Source: Paraburkholderia megapolitana
GTDB lineage: Bacteria > Pseudomonadota > Gammaproteobacteria > Burkholderiales > Burkholderiaceae
Length of the DNA: 64,000 nucleotides
Assembly (NCBI RefSeq): GCF_007556815.1
Contig: NZ_CP041743.1
Span: 310,001-374,000 of the forward strand
Direction: 5' to 3'
The notes below the pieces were generated by a model that did no database searches, was not told the DNA's origin, and worked only from the letters and a program-made list of their open reading frames with translations. The translations under genes were made by a program, and so were the position numbers. Below are positions 55,529 through 64,000 of this stretch, in pieces. Within the stretch, counting starts at the first letter, position 1. Each line of letters begins with the position of its first letter.

Positions 55529-56953
55529 TCATTGCGCAGTCAGCCACGTTGCAGCATCTTGCACAACCGAATCCCAGTCGCCTTCCCGCGTTTGCCGCAA
55601 CACGGTTGCGCCTTCGATCCACGGCGTCGTCGTTCCCTGCGTACCCCAACGCCAGTCTCCAGATGTATTAACCGGCACACAAGTCGGTTTGCTCATCATT
55701 GCCGCAAGATTGGCGACCGCCGAATCCACCGCGAACACCGCGTCCAGCTCGCCAATGCATGCAGCCGTATCGTCGAAATGGAAGATACCCGGCAGGTAGC
55801 GGCTGACATCGCCAGCGGGTGTGCCGGCTTGCGCTTCAACGAGCGGATGGTGCAGATTGACGAAATGCACGCGCTCCGTCACAGCGGGATTCGTCGTAAT
55901 CCGGTTCAGCATCTCGAGCGGCAGGCTACGGCGTGCGGCCCAGCAACGCGCGATGCTGCCCAGCTCGGGCATATGCCGTTGACGGCAGTCCCAAAACAAG
56001 CCGACAAGTCTCTTTCCCGGATGTTGCGAACGCAACTGCTGTGCCCACTCCCTCGCAATCTGCTGCTTCGTTGAGGGAGCCCGCAGGTACGCGCGAAAAC
56101 GATATCCGGACACCGGGTGACTCGCATTGAGCAACGGCAAGCGAAGCAGCGTTGCGTGCAGATGCGGCGCGAACGCCTGCACCCTCGCCTGCACCGCGTC
56201 AGGCAACGGCGCGTGCGATTGCTGCGGACTCTCCATACTGACGACTTCGCAATCGGGAAGCGACGCCTGCATCAGTTGATGAATCTGCGGCGCGCAAGTA
56301 ATCATCATGCTCGCACCCGCTGCCCGCCAGTCGGCCACACATGCTGCCAGCAGGAAGTTGTCGCCGAAACCGAGCTGGTGCGTGATCAGCACGCGCTGCC
56401 CGCGCAAGTCGGGTTCGCCGGTCCACTCGGGAATGTCTGCCGGACGGTAGCTGAAGGCGTCGCCAGAGTCGCTGCGCATCTGCCAGTGGGTGAAGCCGCG
56501 CGGGTCGCCCGCCTTGAGCATCGCCTCGCCCAGCAGGGACTCCGCCTCCGCGTGCACGTGCATGCTGTCAGCGATCTGCCGCACCTCGTCCAGCAACGGA
56601 ATAGCCCTTGCGAGATCGCCGGCCATCATCAGACTGTAGCCGAGCCTCAGTCGGTAAATCGCGGACTCGCCGAATGTCGACAGATCGTGTGCCAACATGC
56701 CGGCCGCTTCGGCATGGCGTCCCAACAGATTGAGTGCGGTAGCGCGCATCGCCCGAAAATCGGCGTGATGAGGACTGAGCGCCAATGCCCGGTCGGCCCA
56801 CGGAAGCAAGCGGTCCTCGCGCTTGAGGACGGTCAATATTTCGATCGCCTCCCATATGATCGATAGATCGTGCGGGTTGTTCGTATGACGTTCGGACGCG
56901 GCTTGTAGTCGCTGTTCCAACTCGATGGTCGCGTTATCTGCCGAATTGTGCAT
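55529..56953 (-). CDS. TPR-domain glycosyltransferase-like protein
   Basis: 474 residues from ATG 56953 (the longer frame to 57019 has no clear ribosome site). The first about 190 residues are helical TPR-like repeats (LSPHHADFRAMRATALNLLG, IYRLRLGYSLMMAGDLARA). The rest resembles a GT-B, heptosyltransferase/GT9-like fold (RVLITHQLGFGDNFLLAACV, VFAVDSAVANLAAMMSKPTC, PWIEGATVLRQ). Such TPR-GT proteins occur in protein or surface-polysaccharide glycosylation clusters. The adjacent FkbM methyltransferase supports a glycan role; the acceptor is unknown. Confidence 0.75.
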   Translation of the reverse strand: MHNSADNATIELEQRLQAASERHTNNPHDLSIIWEAIEILTVLKREDRLLPWADRALALSPHHADFRAMRATALNLLGRHAEAAGMLAHDLSTFGESAIYRLRLGYSLMMAGDLARAIPLLDEVRQIADSMHVHAEAESLLGEAMLKAGDPRGFTHWQMRSDSGDAFSYRPADIPEWTGEPDLRGQRVLITHQLGFGDNFLLAACVADWRAAGASMMITCAPQIHQLMQASLPDCEVVSMESPQQSHAPLPDAVQARVQAFAPHLHATLLRLPLLNASHPVSGYRFRAYLRAPSTKQQIAREWAQQLRSQHPGKRLVGLFWDCRQRHMPELGSIARCWAARRSLPLEMLNRITTNPAVTERVHFVNLHHPLVEAQAGTPAGDVSRYLPGIFHFDDTAACIGELDAVFAVDSAVANLAAMMSKPTCVPVNTSGDWRWGTQGTTTPWIEGATVLRQTREGDWDSVVQDAATWLTAQ

Positions 56954-57186
56954 CGCCACGTTGACTAACCTTGCGTAGAGCTTGTGTATTACGAGGTAGC
57001 TTCGTCCAGCAGGTATCACGCCTGATCAGGGAACCGCGAATTTGCCGCAGTCACGAGCAGAATTTCCGTAAGCGCATGTCGAAGCAACGACTGCGAAGAT
57101 TCTATCCGATGATTCGATATGGCGATCGAATGAGGGAGATAGCGCAACCGCAATTGCTCGATGCGACCTTCTGCAGCACGCCCGGT

Positions 57187-60100
57187 TCAGCTCGCTTCAG
57201 CGCCGTGCGCCACGGGCGTACCACCAGCGGCCGCGGGCACCGACCCGTCATCGAGTAGCGGTTGCAAGGCCGGCGCGAGCGACTTCAGCAACTGCACCGA
57301 CAGTGCACTCGTAAAGTCGTAATGCGCCGCATACGGTTCGTGCACATACGCAGTCAGCGTACCGAAGAAGCGGTCGCCAATAGCAAACACGAAGGTCGCG
57401 CTGCGGTTCACCTTGCGCGACTCGATCAACCGCGCGCCTCGCGCAAATACATTGAAGCGCTGGTCGCCGGTGCCGGTCTTGCCGTACACCTCGAGCGTTC
57501 TACCGTCGGGAAGCGCAATGCCTTGCGCAAGACGCTTCGCGGTTCCACCGTTCACGACATCGCGCAACAGCCCCCGGGTAACGGCGGCGATCTCGGGGGA
57601 CACCAGTGGCTGCGGTGCCGCCGCTACTCGCGTGAAGCGCGTTTCGTAAGGTGTGCCCTGAGCAAAATCGAGCGACGTGATGCTCTGCGTTGGAAGCTTG
57701 TTGCCGTCGTTGGCAACGATGCCGATCAATTGCGCGAGTGCGACCGGTCGATCGCCCGACGCGCCGATTGCCGCTGCATACGACGGCGTGAGATTCGCAA
57801 ACGGATAACCCAGCGTCTGCCACGACTTGCCGATCGCGTCATAAGCACGCAACTCGACCATATGCCGGATACGGCGATCCTGCGTCGCGTGATAGCGCGT
57901 CCTGAACAGCCAGCTATAGGATGCGAAGCGCGCGTCCTGGCTCGCGTCCTGTACCTGTTTCGCCGTTGCATCGGGATGACTGCGCAGATAGTCGAGCGTC
58001 CATAACTCCAGAGGATGCACACTCGCGATGTAGCCACGATCGTTCAAACTAAAGTGGTCGGCACTGTACTTCGTATAGAGCTTCGCCAGATCGTCGTCCG
58101 ATAGCGAGGCCGCCGGCGTGCCCTTCAACGCAGCACGCATCTGCGTGTCGAACCACGATAGCGTGCCGTCGGGGGCGACACTGCGCAACACGGTTGCAAC
58201 TTTCGCCGGCGATCTGTGCACGCCGAGCAGCAAGATGGCAAGCGCTTCGTCGGATGTCTTGTCGTGGTACTTCGTGTAAAAACGATTCATGTACACGCGA
58301 CTTTCTTCATCGACGAAACGGCGCAAATACATCTGACGTGTCGCCGGATCGTCGAGCCATTGTGACGACGGCCCCGATGTCTCGATCATCTCGTAGCGCA
58401 CGATGTCGCGCATCAACCGCACGAAGACGAGGTTCACCGAATGCTGGAACGCGCGATGTACCGTCAGGATGCGACCGTTGTCGCTCGACTCGAAGTTGGT
58501 AAACACCTGCGCGCCGCCACCCGTATAGAACGTTTCGCCGGCGCTCGCCGAATACTTGCGCTCGACCGCGGCATCGAGCATCGCGCGCAATGAATGATCG
58601 GGCGTCTTCGCCAGGTAGTCGAGCGCCCAGCGCGTCAGCACGTCCTGCCGGTCGGGCTGCACGGCGCGCAGTTGGGCGGCGCTCAGCGACGCATAGCGCG
58701 CATGCAGCGTCGACACGATCTGCAAGTATGTAATGATCGTGCGCAGCTTCGCGGTCGAACCGAGATTCAGGCGTGCACCCGAATTGATGTCGAACGGCTG
58801 GTCGACGCTGTCGGTCTGCACCCGTACGAGGTTCGCGCCGCCGCGCCGTTCAAACAGCGTGAAGCTGTAGGTGATCTTCGACGGATCGTCCTGGGTGCGT
58901 AGCATCTCGAATCCATACAGGCCGGCGGCCGCTGCGCCATCGCGGGTCGCAGCGGCGGCAAGCCGCTCGCTCACGGCCTGCTGGACGGTATTGTCGAGCG
59001 TCGCTGTTGCATGCAGATCGAGGCGATCAAGATCGTAGAGGTTCGTCACGCCGAGCGTGCCGAGCAGTTGCGCCCGCAACGAGGTCACCGCCTTGCGCGT
59101 GACAAACGATGCGGCCGGCGGCGCCTTCGATGTCCGCTGCAAAACCAGCGGTGCATTGAGCGCGGCGTCGCGCAGCGACAATGAGATGACGCCGCCTGAA
59201 GCGAGCAGCCGGAGGTAACTGTCGGTCAGCCGCTGGAGCTCCGGATAGTCGCGTTGCAGAAAGAACGACGGCGCGCGCTGCGCAATCATCAACGACAGAA
59301 CCTGCCGGAACGCGAGCCCCTGCGCGGCGAGCTGATCGGGATCGTTCGACACCGGCTCCTTCAGGATGCGATTCACCTCGGCGAAATCGCGCCCGTACCA
59401 CGCCGCCAGACCATCGCCAATCCCGTTGATTTCGCCGATGCCCGGTTGCGCGGCAAGCGGCACCGAATTCAGATACCGGACCACGATCTGCCGCCGTGCC
59501 GGCATCGTTTGCGCTCCGTGCAGATAGGCGCGTATCGAAGCGGAGGCGATCTGCCGTAGCTTTTCCGGCGGCGTCGCCGTACGACCACCTGCGGAGTGAC
59601 GGAATTTCTCGATTTGTGTCGCCAGTGTGCTGCCGCCAGGTGTCTGCTGATGCGCCTTGAAGACGCGCACGCCCTGATCGGCGAGTGCACGGCTAAAACG
59701 GCCCCAGTCGATCGCGGGATTACGGTTCGGCTGATCCGCATCGAGCAGGTAGCGGTCTTCGATGAACAGCAGCGCGTTCACGACCACCGGCGGCACGGCC
59801 GCGTAGTCGTTATAGATTCGCGCGGGATAACGCGCACTAAAAAGCGGCGCACCGGTAGCGTCGAACAACTGCAGCCCCGCCTGATCCTTCTCGTCGTAGG
59901 GCAGGAAAAACCCGTCTTCCGCGAGATCGACCATGCGCGCCGAATCGCGTGCCTGGGCCGCTATGCCATAGCCTCGTTGAGTCAGGCGTCGCTCGAACGA
60001 CGGCAGCAGCGCATAGCCGAGCCGGACGTCGTAGGGGCCTTGAGCGGGGAAATGGATGCTGTTGCTGGGACCGTCGCTAACGGTAAAACCGACGTCGCGC

Positions 60101-60276
60101 GTCAGCTCGGACAGGTAGTGCGCCTGCAGCCGCGAGGTTTCGATTTCGAGCTGTGCTACGCGGACCGCGATCGCCACGGCCAGCAGGAATGCAATGAAAA
60201 GTAGCCACTTGAACCGCGTCCAGAAAGACGCGGTGCCGATCCCGCGAAGCGGTATGCGAACCAGCGGCCGATTCAT
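57187..60276 (-). CDS. class A penicillin-binding protein (bifunctional transglycosylase/transpeptidase)
   Basis: 1029 residues from ATG 60276, which has GGGAAGG upstream. It has an N-terminal membrane anchor (FKWLLFIAFLLAVAIAV). The GT51 glycosyltransferase domain carries catalytic E173 in LLFIEDRYLL and PGGSTLATQIEKF. The transpeptidase domain carries S507/K510 in GSTAK, S613-N615 in HSVN and KTGTGD near the C-terminus. It is longer than PBP1a/1b (about 850), mainly from an insert between SxN and KTG (about 640-800). It polymerises and cross-links peptidoglycan; the insert makes it a divergent paralogue rather than a plain mrcA/mrcB. Confidence 0.85.
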   Translation of the reverse strand: MNRPLVRIPLRGIGTASFWTRFKWLLFIAFLLAVAIAVRVAQLEIETSRLQAHYLSELTRDVGFTVSDGPSNSIHFPAQGPYDVRLGYALLPSFERRLTQRGYGIAAQARDSARMVDLAEDGFFLPYDEKDQAGLQLFDATGAPLFSARYPARIYNDYAAVPPVVVNALLFIEDRYLLDADQPNRNPAIDWGRFSRALADQGVRVFKAHQQTPGGSTLATQIEKFRHSAGGRTATPPEKLRQIASASIRAYLHGAQTMPARRQIVVRYLNSVPLAAQPGIGEINGIGDGLAAWYGRDFAEVNRILKEPVSNDPDQLAAQGLAFRQVLSLMIAQRAPSFFLQRDYPELQRLTDSYLRLLASGGVISLSLRDAALNAPLVLQRTSKAPPAASFVTRKAVTSLRAQLLGTLGVTNLYDLDRLDLHATATLDNTVQQAVSERLAAAATRDGAAAAGLYGFEMLRTQDDPSKITYSFTLFERRGGANLVRVQTDSVDQPFDINSGARLNLGSTAKLRTIITYLQIVSTLHARYASLSAAQLRAVQPDRQDVLTRWALDYLAKTPDHSLRAMLDAAVERKYSASAGETFYTGGGAQVFTNFESSDNGRILTVHRAFQHSVNLVFVRLMRDIVRYEMIETSGPSSQWLDDPATRQMYLRRFVDEESRVYMNRFYTKYHDKTSDEALAILLLGVHRSPAKVATVLRSVAPDGTLSWFDTQMRAALKGTPAASLSDDDLAKLYTKYSADHFSLNDRGYIASVHPLELWTLDYLRSHPDATAKQVQDASQDARFASYSWLFRTRYHATQDRRIRHMVELRAYDAIGKSWQTLGYPFANLTPSYAAAIGASGDRPVALAQLIGIVANDGNKLPTQSITSLDFAQGTPYETRFTRVAAAPQPLVSPEIAAVTRGLLRDVVNGGTAKRLAQGIALPDGRTLEVYGKTGTGDQRFNVFARGARLIESRKVNRSATFVFAIGDRFFGTLTAYVHEPYAAHYDFTSALSVQLLKSLAPALQPLLDDGSVPAAAGGTPVAHGAEAS

Positions 60277-60618
60277 GGCTGCCTTCCCTGCCTGCAATTG
60301 TGTTGCAAGTGCGGCGACAAAAGCGTCGCTTGAATATCAGTCTAGCGCCCTTTAAAGAAACGGGTTGTGCCACTGTTGTGCCGTAAAAACATTTACTTTC
60401 GACCGCGCCATACGCGTCAAACACGACTAGAATATTTAGTCCGCAGTAAGCGAATCCTCCCTGTTTCAACATCCCACCATCGCCTGCATCACGTCCACCG
60501 CCGAAGCACCCCGCACAACGCGTCCTACTGGACGAATACCGGTTTCCAGCACCTTTCCCCGCATTTTGCTGATAGCCTGCGCATTCATCGAAATCCGCGG
60601 CTAACCTCGCTAACCTTC
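60277..60618. promoter_or_regulatory. 342-bp divergent region
   Basis: Lies between the PBP gene and the FAD oxidoreductase gene. The frame is open upstream of 60619 but has no ribosome site or FAD-protein character. No clear promoter boxes were chosen. Confidence 0.3.
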
Positions 60619-61899
60619 ATGCAAAGTTTCTACGAAGCAACGGTCGTGCGGCCCGAACGGCCGCCGCTTACCGGCACGCAAAGCGCATCGGTGTGTATCG
60701 TCGGCGGTGGGCTTGCCGGGCTGTCGACGGCGCTCGGGCTCGTCGAACGCGGCATGCGCGACGTGGTCGTGCTCGAAGCGCAACAGGTCGGCTTCGGTGC
60801 GTCGGGTCGCAACGGCGGCTTTGTGTTCGGCGGCTACAGCCTCGACTGCGCCGACCTGCTGCGTACGTTGGGACCGGTCCACGCCAAGGCGCTCTACACG
60901 CTCACCACCGACGCGGTCGAGTTGATGCGCGAACGCATCCGCCGCTACCAGATCGATTGCGATGCGACCCACGCGGGGGTGATCCTCGCCAACTGGTTCG
61001 ACGAGCCGGCTCGCCTCGAATCGCAGCGCCGGCTGATGAAGGATGCTTTCGACGTCGACTGGGAACCCGTGAGCCGCACCGACCTCGCCGCACAGCTTCG
61101 GACCAGCCGCTATTACGGCGGCCTGCTGGAGCGCAACGCATTCCACTTTCATCCGCTGAAATACGTGCTGGGTGTCGCCGCTGCCGCGGTGGCAGCCGGG
61201 GCACGCATCCATGAGCATTCGCCGGTCGTGCGGCTCGAACCGCAACCCGGTGGCGGTTTTCTGGTGCGCACCGCCAACGGCACCGTCGAAGCCCAACATG
61301 TCGTGATGGCGGGCGGCGGCTATGCACGCAACGTCTATCGCCGTGTCGAGCGTGCGGTACTGCCGATCGCCACCTACGTCGTGGCAACCGAGCCGCTCGG
61401 CGCACGTCTGAAAGATGCAATCGACTGCGCATCGGCGGTCTACGACACGCGCTTTGCCTTCGACTACTACCGTCCGTTGCCCGATACGCGCATCCTGTGG
61501 GGCGGCCGCATCTCGGTGCTCGAACGTTCGCCGGGCAGCATCGCGCGGTTGCTGCGGCGCGATCTGTTGCGGGTGTACCCGCAACTCCACGATGTACATA
61601 TCGACTACGCGTGGGGCGGTTTGATGAGCTACGCGCGGCACAAGATGCCGCAGATCGGCCGCAGCCCCGACGGCGTCTGGTATGGCGTCGGCTTCGGCGG
61701 CCATGGCATGGCGCCCACTACCGTATCCGGCGAACTGCTGGCGGCGGCGATCTCCGGCGAAAAACCGCTGCCGGACGCGTTCGCCGCGTTCGGGCTCACA
61801 CGTACCTTCGGCGTGGCCGGGCTCGCGGCCGCCCAGCTCACGTACACCACGATGCAGACGCGCGATGCGATCGCCGGGCGCCGCCGGGGTTCATCGTAA
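60619..61899 (+). CDS. FAD-dependent oxidoreductase, PuuB-like (copy 3)
   Basis: 426 residues from ATG 60619, matching the length of PuuB. D-amino-acid-oxidase fold: VCIVGGGLAGLSTALGLVER, FGASGRNGGFVFGG and AWGGLMSYARHKMPQIGR with GFGGHGMAPTTVSGEL. It is related to the two oxidases at 18211-20807 but lies 40 kb away from them. It is followed by a TetR regulator on the same strand. An amine or glutamyl-amine substrate is likely, not proven. Confidence 0.82.
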   Translation: MQSFYEATVVRPERPPLTGTQSASVCIVGGGLAGLSTALGLVERGMRDVVVLEAQQVGFGASGRNGGFVFGGYSLDCADLLRTLGPVHAKALYTLTTDAVELMRERIRRYQIDCDATHAGVILANWFDEPARLESQRRLMKDAFDVDWEPVSRTDLAAQLRTSRYYGGLLERNAFHFHPLKYVLGVAAAAVAAGARIHEHSPVVRLEPQPGGGFLVRTANGTVEAQHVVMAGGGYARNVYRRVERAVLPIATYVVATEPLGARLKDAIDCASAVYDTRFAFDYYRPLPDTRILWGGRISVLERSPGSIARLLRRDLLRVYPQLHDVHIDYAWGGLMSYARHKMPQIGRSPDGVWYGVGFGGHGMAPTTVSGELLAAAISGEKPLPDAFAAFGLTRTFGVAGLAAAQLTYTTMQTRDAIAGRRRGSS

Positions 61900-62028
61900 G
61901 CATGCCGAAACCCTTCCGCGGAAATGCAAAAAGAGCCGTTAAAAACAGGCTCAAAACTACTGGATCGGTAACCAGACCGGCGATTTTGCCATGCTAGAAT
62001 GCGCGCTCATCGCCGCTGAAAACGCACC

Positions 62029-62703
62029 ATGAAACAGGCAACCCAGGCTGCCCCGCCCGACCCGGACGGTCCTCCATCCGAAAGCCGCCGTAAGTACGAT
62101 CCCGAACAGACGAAGCGCAACATTCTCGATGTCGCCACCCAGGAGTTTTCCGCCATGGGACTGGCGGGCGCGCGCGTCGATGCGATCGCCGAACGCACGC
62201 ACACCACGAAACGCATGCTGTATTACTACTTCCGCAGCAAGGAAGGGTTGTACGAAGCCGTGCTCGAGAAGGTGTACAGCGACATCCGCGCGCTCGAACA
62301 GGACCTGCACATCAGCGAACTTACGCCCGTCGAAGGCCTGTGCACGCTGGTCGAATTCACCTTCGACTATCACGACATACACCGCGATTTCGTACGTCTT
62401 GTCACGATCGAGAATATCCACGGCGCAAGGTATGCCGCGCAGTTGACGTCGTTCAAGTCGCTCAACGCCAGCGCGATCCAGACGATCCATGACCTGCTTG
62501 CACGCGGTGTGGCCACCGGAGACTTTCGCGCCGACATCGACGCGATCGACCTGCATCTGTTGATCAGTTCGCTGTGCTTTCACCGGGTCAGCAACCGGCA
62601 CACGTTCGGTACCGCGTTTGGCCGCGACCTGTCGCATCCGGGAATGCGGGAACAGCATCGCGCGATGATCGTCGATGCGACGCTACGCTTCGTGAAGCGC
62701 TGA
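62029..62703 (+). CDS. TetR family transcriptional regulator
   Basis: 224 residues. The N-terminal helix-turn-helix is at about 25-75 (KRNILDVATQEFSAMGLAG, TKRMLYYYFRSKEGLYEAVL). The C-terminal ligand domain resembles TetR_C_33-type proteins (HRDFVRLVTIENIHGARY). It is probably a repressor of the convergent MFS gene or of the upstream oxidase. The start is well placed, with a 128-bp gap from the oxidase. Confidence 0.88.
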   Translation: MKQATQAAPPDPDGPPSESRRKYDPEQTKRNILDVATQEFSAMGLAGARVDAIAERTHTTKRMLYYYFRSKEGLYEAVLEKVYSDIRALEQDLHISELTPVEGLCTLVEFTFDYHDIHRDFVRLVTIENIHGARYAAQLTSFKSLNASAIQTIHDLLARGVATGDFRADIDAIDLHLLISSLCFHRVSNRHTFGTAFGRDLSHPGMREQHRAMIVDATLRFVKR

Positions 62704-62729
62704 CACTCGTTAGCGCTAGTCAACGCTCG

Positions 62730-64000
62730 TCAACGCGCCGAGTCAGCCTGAAGCACGATCCGCCGGATATCGCCGACCACGAAGAGATACGACGCCGCGC
62801 CGGCCAGCGCAATCGCACCGATAAGCGCAAGCGCCCACACGAACGATCCGGTCGCCGCAACGATGAAGCCCACCGCGAGCGGCGTCACGATGCCCGCCAG
62901 ATTCGCGGCAAAATTGAAAATTCCGCCAGTTACGCCGAGCAATCCCTCCGGTGCGATGTCCGACACGAGCGTCCAGCCGAGCGCCGCCATCCCCTGCGCG
63001 AAAAACGCAATCGAAAGGATTGCGATCACCGCCCCATTGCTCTCTACGTAGTTCGCCAGCACGATCGTCGAAGCAAGCAGCAGCCCCGCGATGATCGGCA
63101 GCTTGCGTGCGACGTTCGCCGATCGGCCGTGCCGTAGCAGCCAGTCAGAAAGCGTCCCACCGAACATCACGCCAAGCGACGCCGCAATGAACGGCATGAT
63201 CGCGAAGAAGCCGATCTTGAGCCAGCCCATGTGACGCTCGGTTGCGAGGTAGGTTGGGAACCAGGTGAGGAAGAATACGAGCGTCGCATTGCCCGCGAAC
63301 TGGCCGAGACAGATGCCTGTCAGTTGACGGTGCTTGAGCAAACGCCCGATCGTGCGCCACTTGAAGCCGCCTTTCTGCGCGCCCGTCGCCGTCACGTCTA
63401 CCGGCAACGTCTGCGTGAGACCGCCACCAGCCTCGATGTACTCCAGTTCCGCGGCATTCGCCGCCGGATGGTCGCGCGGCTCGCGATAGCACCGCCACCA
63501 CACAATGCCGAACACGATACCCACACCGCCCACCACATAAAACAGCGCACGCCAGCCGAAAGCACCCATCAGCGCGAACAGGAACGGGCTAAAGAACGCA
63601 AGGCCAATATATTCGCCGACCGTATACGTACCGGTCGCCATCGCGCGTTCGCTCTGCGGAAACCATGTTGCGACGACGCGGCTATTGACCGGAAAACACG
63701 GGGCCTCGGTGACGCCGAGTCCAAGCCGGCACGCGAACAGCGCGGCCGCACTGCTTACGAACCCTTGCGCGAGTGTGAAAAGCGACCAGAGCGTCATCGA
63801 CAGAAAGTACGTGACCTTGCTGCCGAAGCGATCGAGAAACAGACCGCCCGGTATCTGCGACGCGACATAGCTCCATGAGAACGCCGAGAACATCACGCCC
63901 ATCAACGCCGCGTTGATCCCGAGTTCTTTCGTCAACTGCGGCGCGGCGATGCCGAGCACGGTCCGGTCGAGATAGTTGATCATCGTGCCGACCGCCAGCA
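62730..64000 (-). CDS. MFS transporter, anion:cation symporter family (5' end outside window)
   Basis: The frame is open to the right edge, where the codons read LAVGT before MINYLDRTVLGIAAPQL, so the true start lies beyond 64000. The visible 423 residues contain helices 1-12 with the ACS-family loop GLFLDRFGSKVTYFLSMTLW and EAPCFPVNSRVVATWFPQSE. Relatives transport hexuronates, glucarate or other organic anions. It is convergent with the TetR gene, 26 bp apart. Confidence 0.85.
   Translation of the reverse strand, partial: LAVGTMINYLDRTVLGIAAPQLTKELGINAALMGVMFSAFSWSYVASQIPGGLFLDRFGSKVTYFLSMTLWSLFTLAQGFVSSAAALFACRLGLGVTEAPCFPVNSRVVATWFPQSERAMATGTYTVGEYIGLAFFSPFLFALMGAFGWRALFYVVGGVGIVFGIVWWRCYREPRDHPAANAAELEYIEAGGGLTQTLPVDVTATGAQKGGFKWRTIGRLLKHRQLTGICLGQFAGNATLVFFLTWFPTYLATERHMGWLKIGFFAIMPFIAASLGVMFGGTLSDWLLRHGRSANVARKLPIIAGLLLASTIVLANYVESNGAVIAILSIAFFAQGMAALGWTLVSDIAPEGLLGVTGGIFNFAANLAGIVTPLAVGFIVAATGSFVWALALIGAIALAGAASYLFVVGDIRRIVLQADSAR

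Overview
The window looks like part of a Paraburkholderia/Burkholderia-type genome. It has high G+C coding sequence, a putrescine-catabolism supercluster, a DUF3138 outer-membrane protein, trimeric autotransporter adhesins with extended signal peptides, sedolisin and phospholipase C exoenzymes, and many small lineage-specific genes. Species assignment is inference from gene content only.

Layout. 1-2257 (minus): the N-terminal part of a very large secreted repeat protein that runs off the left edge. It has a signal peptide, about 14 Ala-rich heptads, then a 15-residue beta-roll-like repeat organised in 60-residue (180-bp) higher-order units. Just upstream on the same strand (2708-3508) is a lipoprotein with a BamE/SmpA-like domain and an OmpA peptidoglycan-binding domain, the architecture of TpgA, the accessory protein of trimeric autotransporters. 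4255-20807: polyamine utilisation. On the minus strand lie puuR, puuC and speB; on the plus strand puuD, puuA, a spuC-type aminotransferase, potFGHI, a DUF3138 porin-like protein and two puuB-like oxidases. Together they cover outer-membrane entry (inferred), ABC import, the gamma-glutamyl route, a direct transamination route and regulation. 20829-23100: an amidase and an unrecognised protein.

23339-33895: secreted or surface hydrolase region. It holds a lipoprotein with an alkaline-phosphatase-like fold whose metal ligands appear lost plus a LamG-like domain, a tiny lipoprotein, two Tat-exported phospholipase C paralogues (the second frameshifted in a C-terminal beta-sandwich), a sulfotransferase and a sedolisin (S53) protease ending at a clean intrinsic terminator. 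34002-39717 (minus): a complete trimeric autotransporter adhesin followed by an H-NS-type protein and an FkbM methyltransferase. 40448-41767: a degenerate EAL-domain protein. Then come two MFS transporters, a DUF2891 protein, and a translationally coupled response regulator - BvgS/EvgS-type hybrid kinase - MFS operon.

49260-49922: a HicA/HicB toxin-antitoxin pair in an AT-richer patch. 50374-54596: a fructose-type ABC importer (frcB-frcC-frcA) with a ROK regulator. 54605-60276 (minus): a class A penicillin-binding protein, a TPR/glycosyltransferase-like protein and a second FkbM methyltransferase. 60619-64000: a third PuuB-like oxidase, a TetR regulator and an MFS transporter cut by the right edge. 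No rRNA, tRNA, CRISPR array or intact insertion sequence was recognised. Many long plus-strand ORFs over the two repeat genes are frame shadows.
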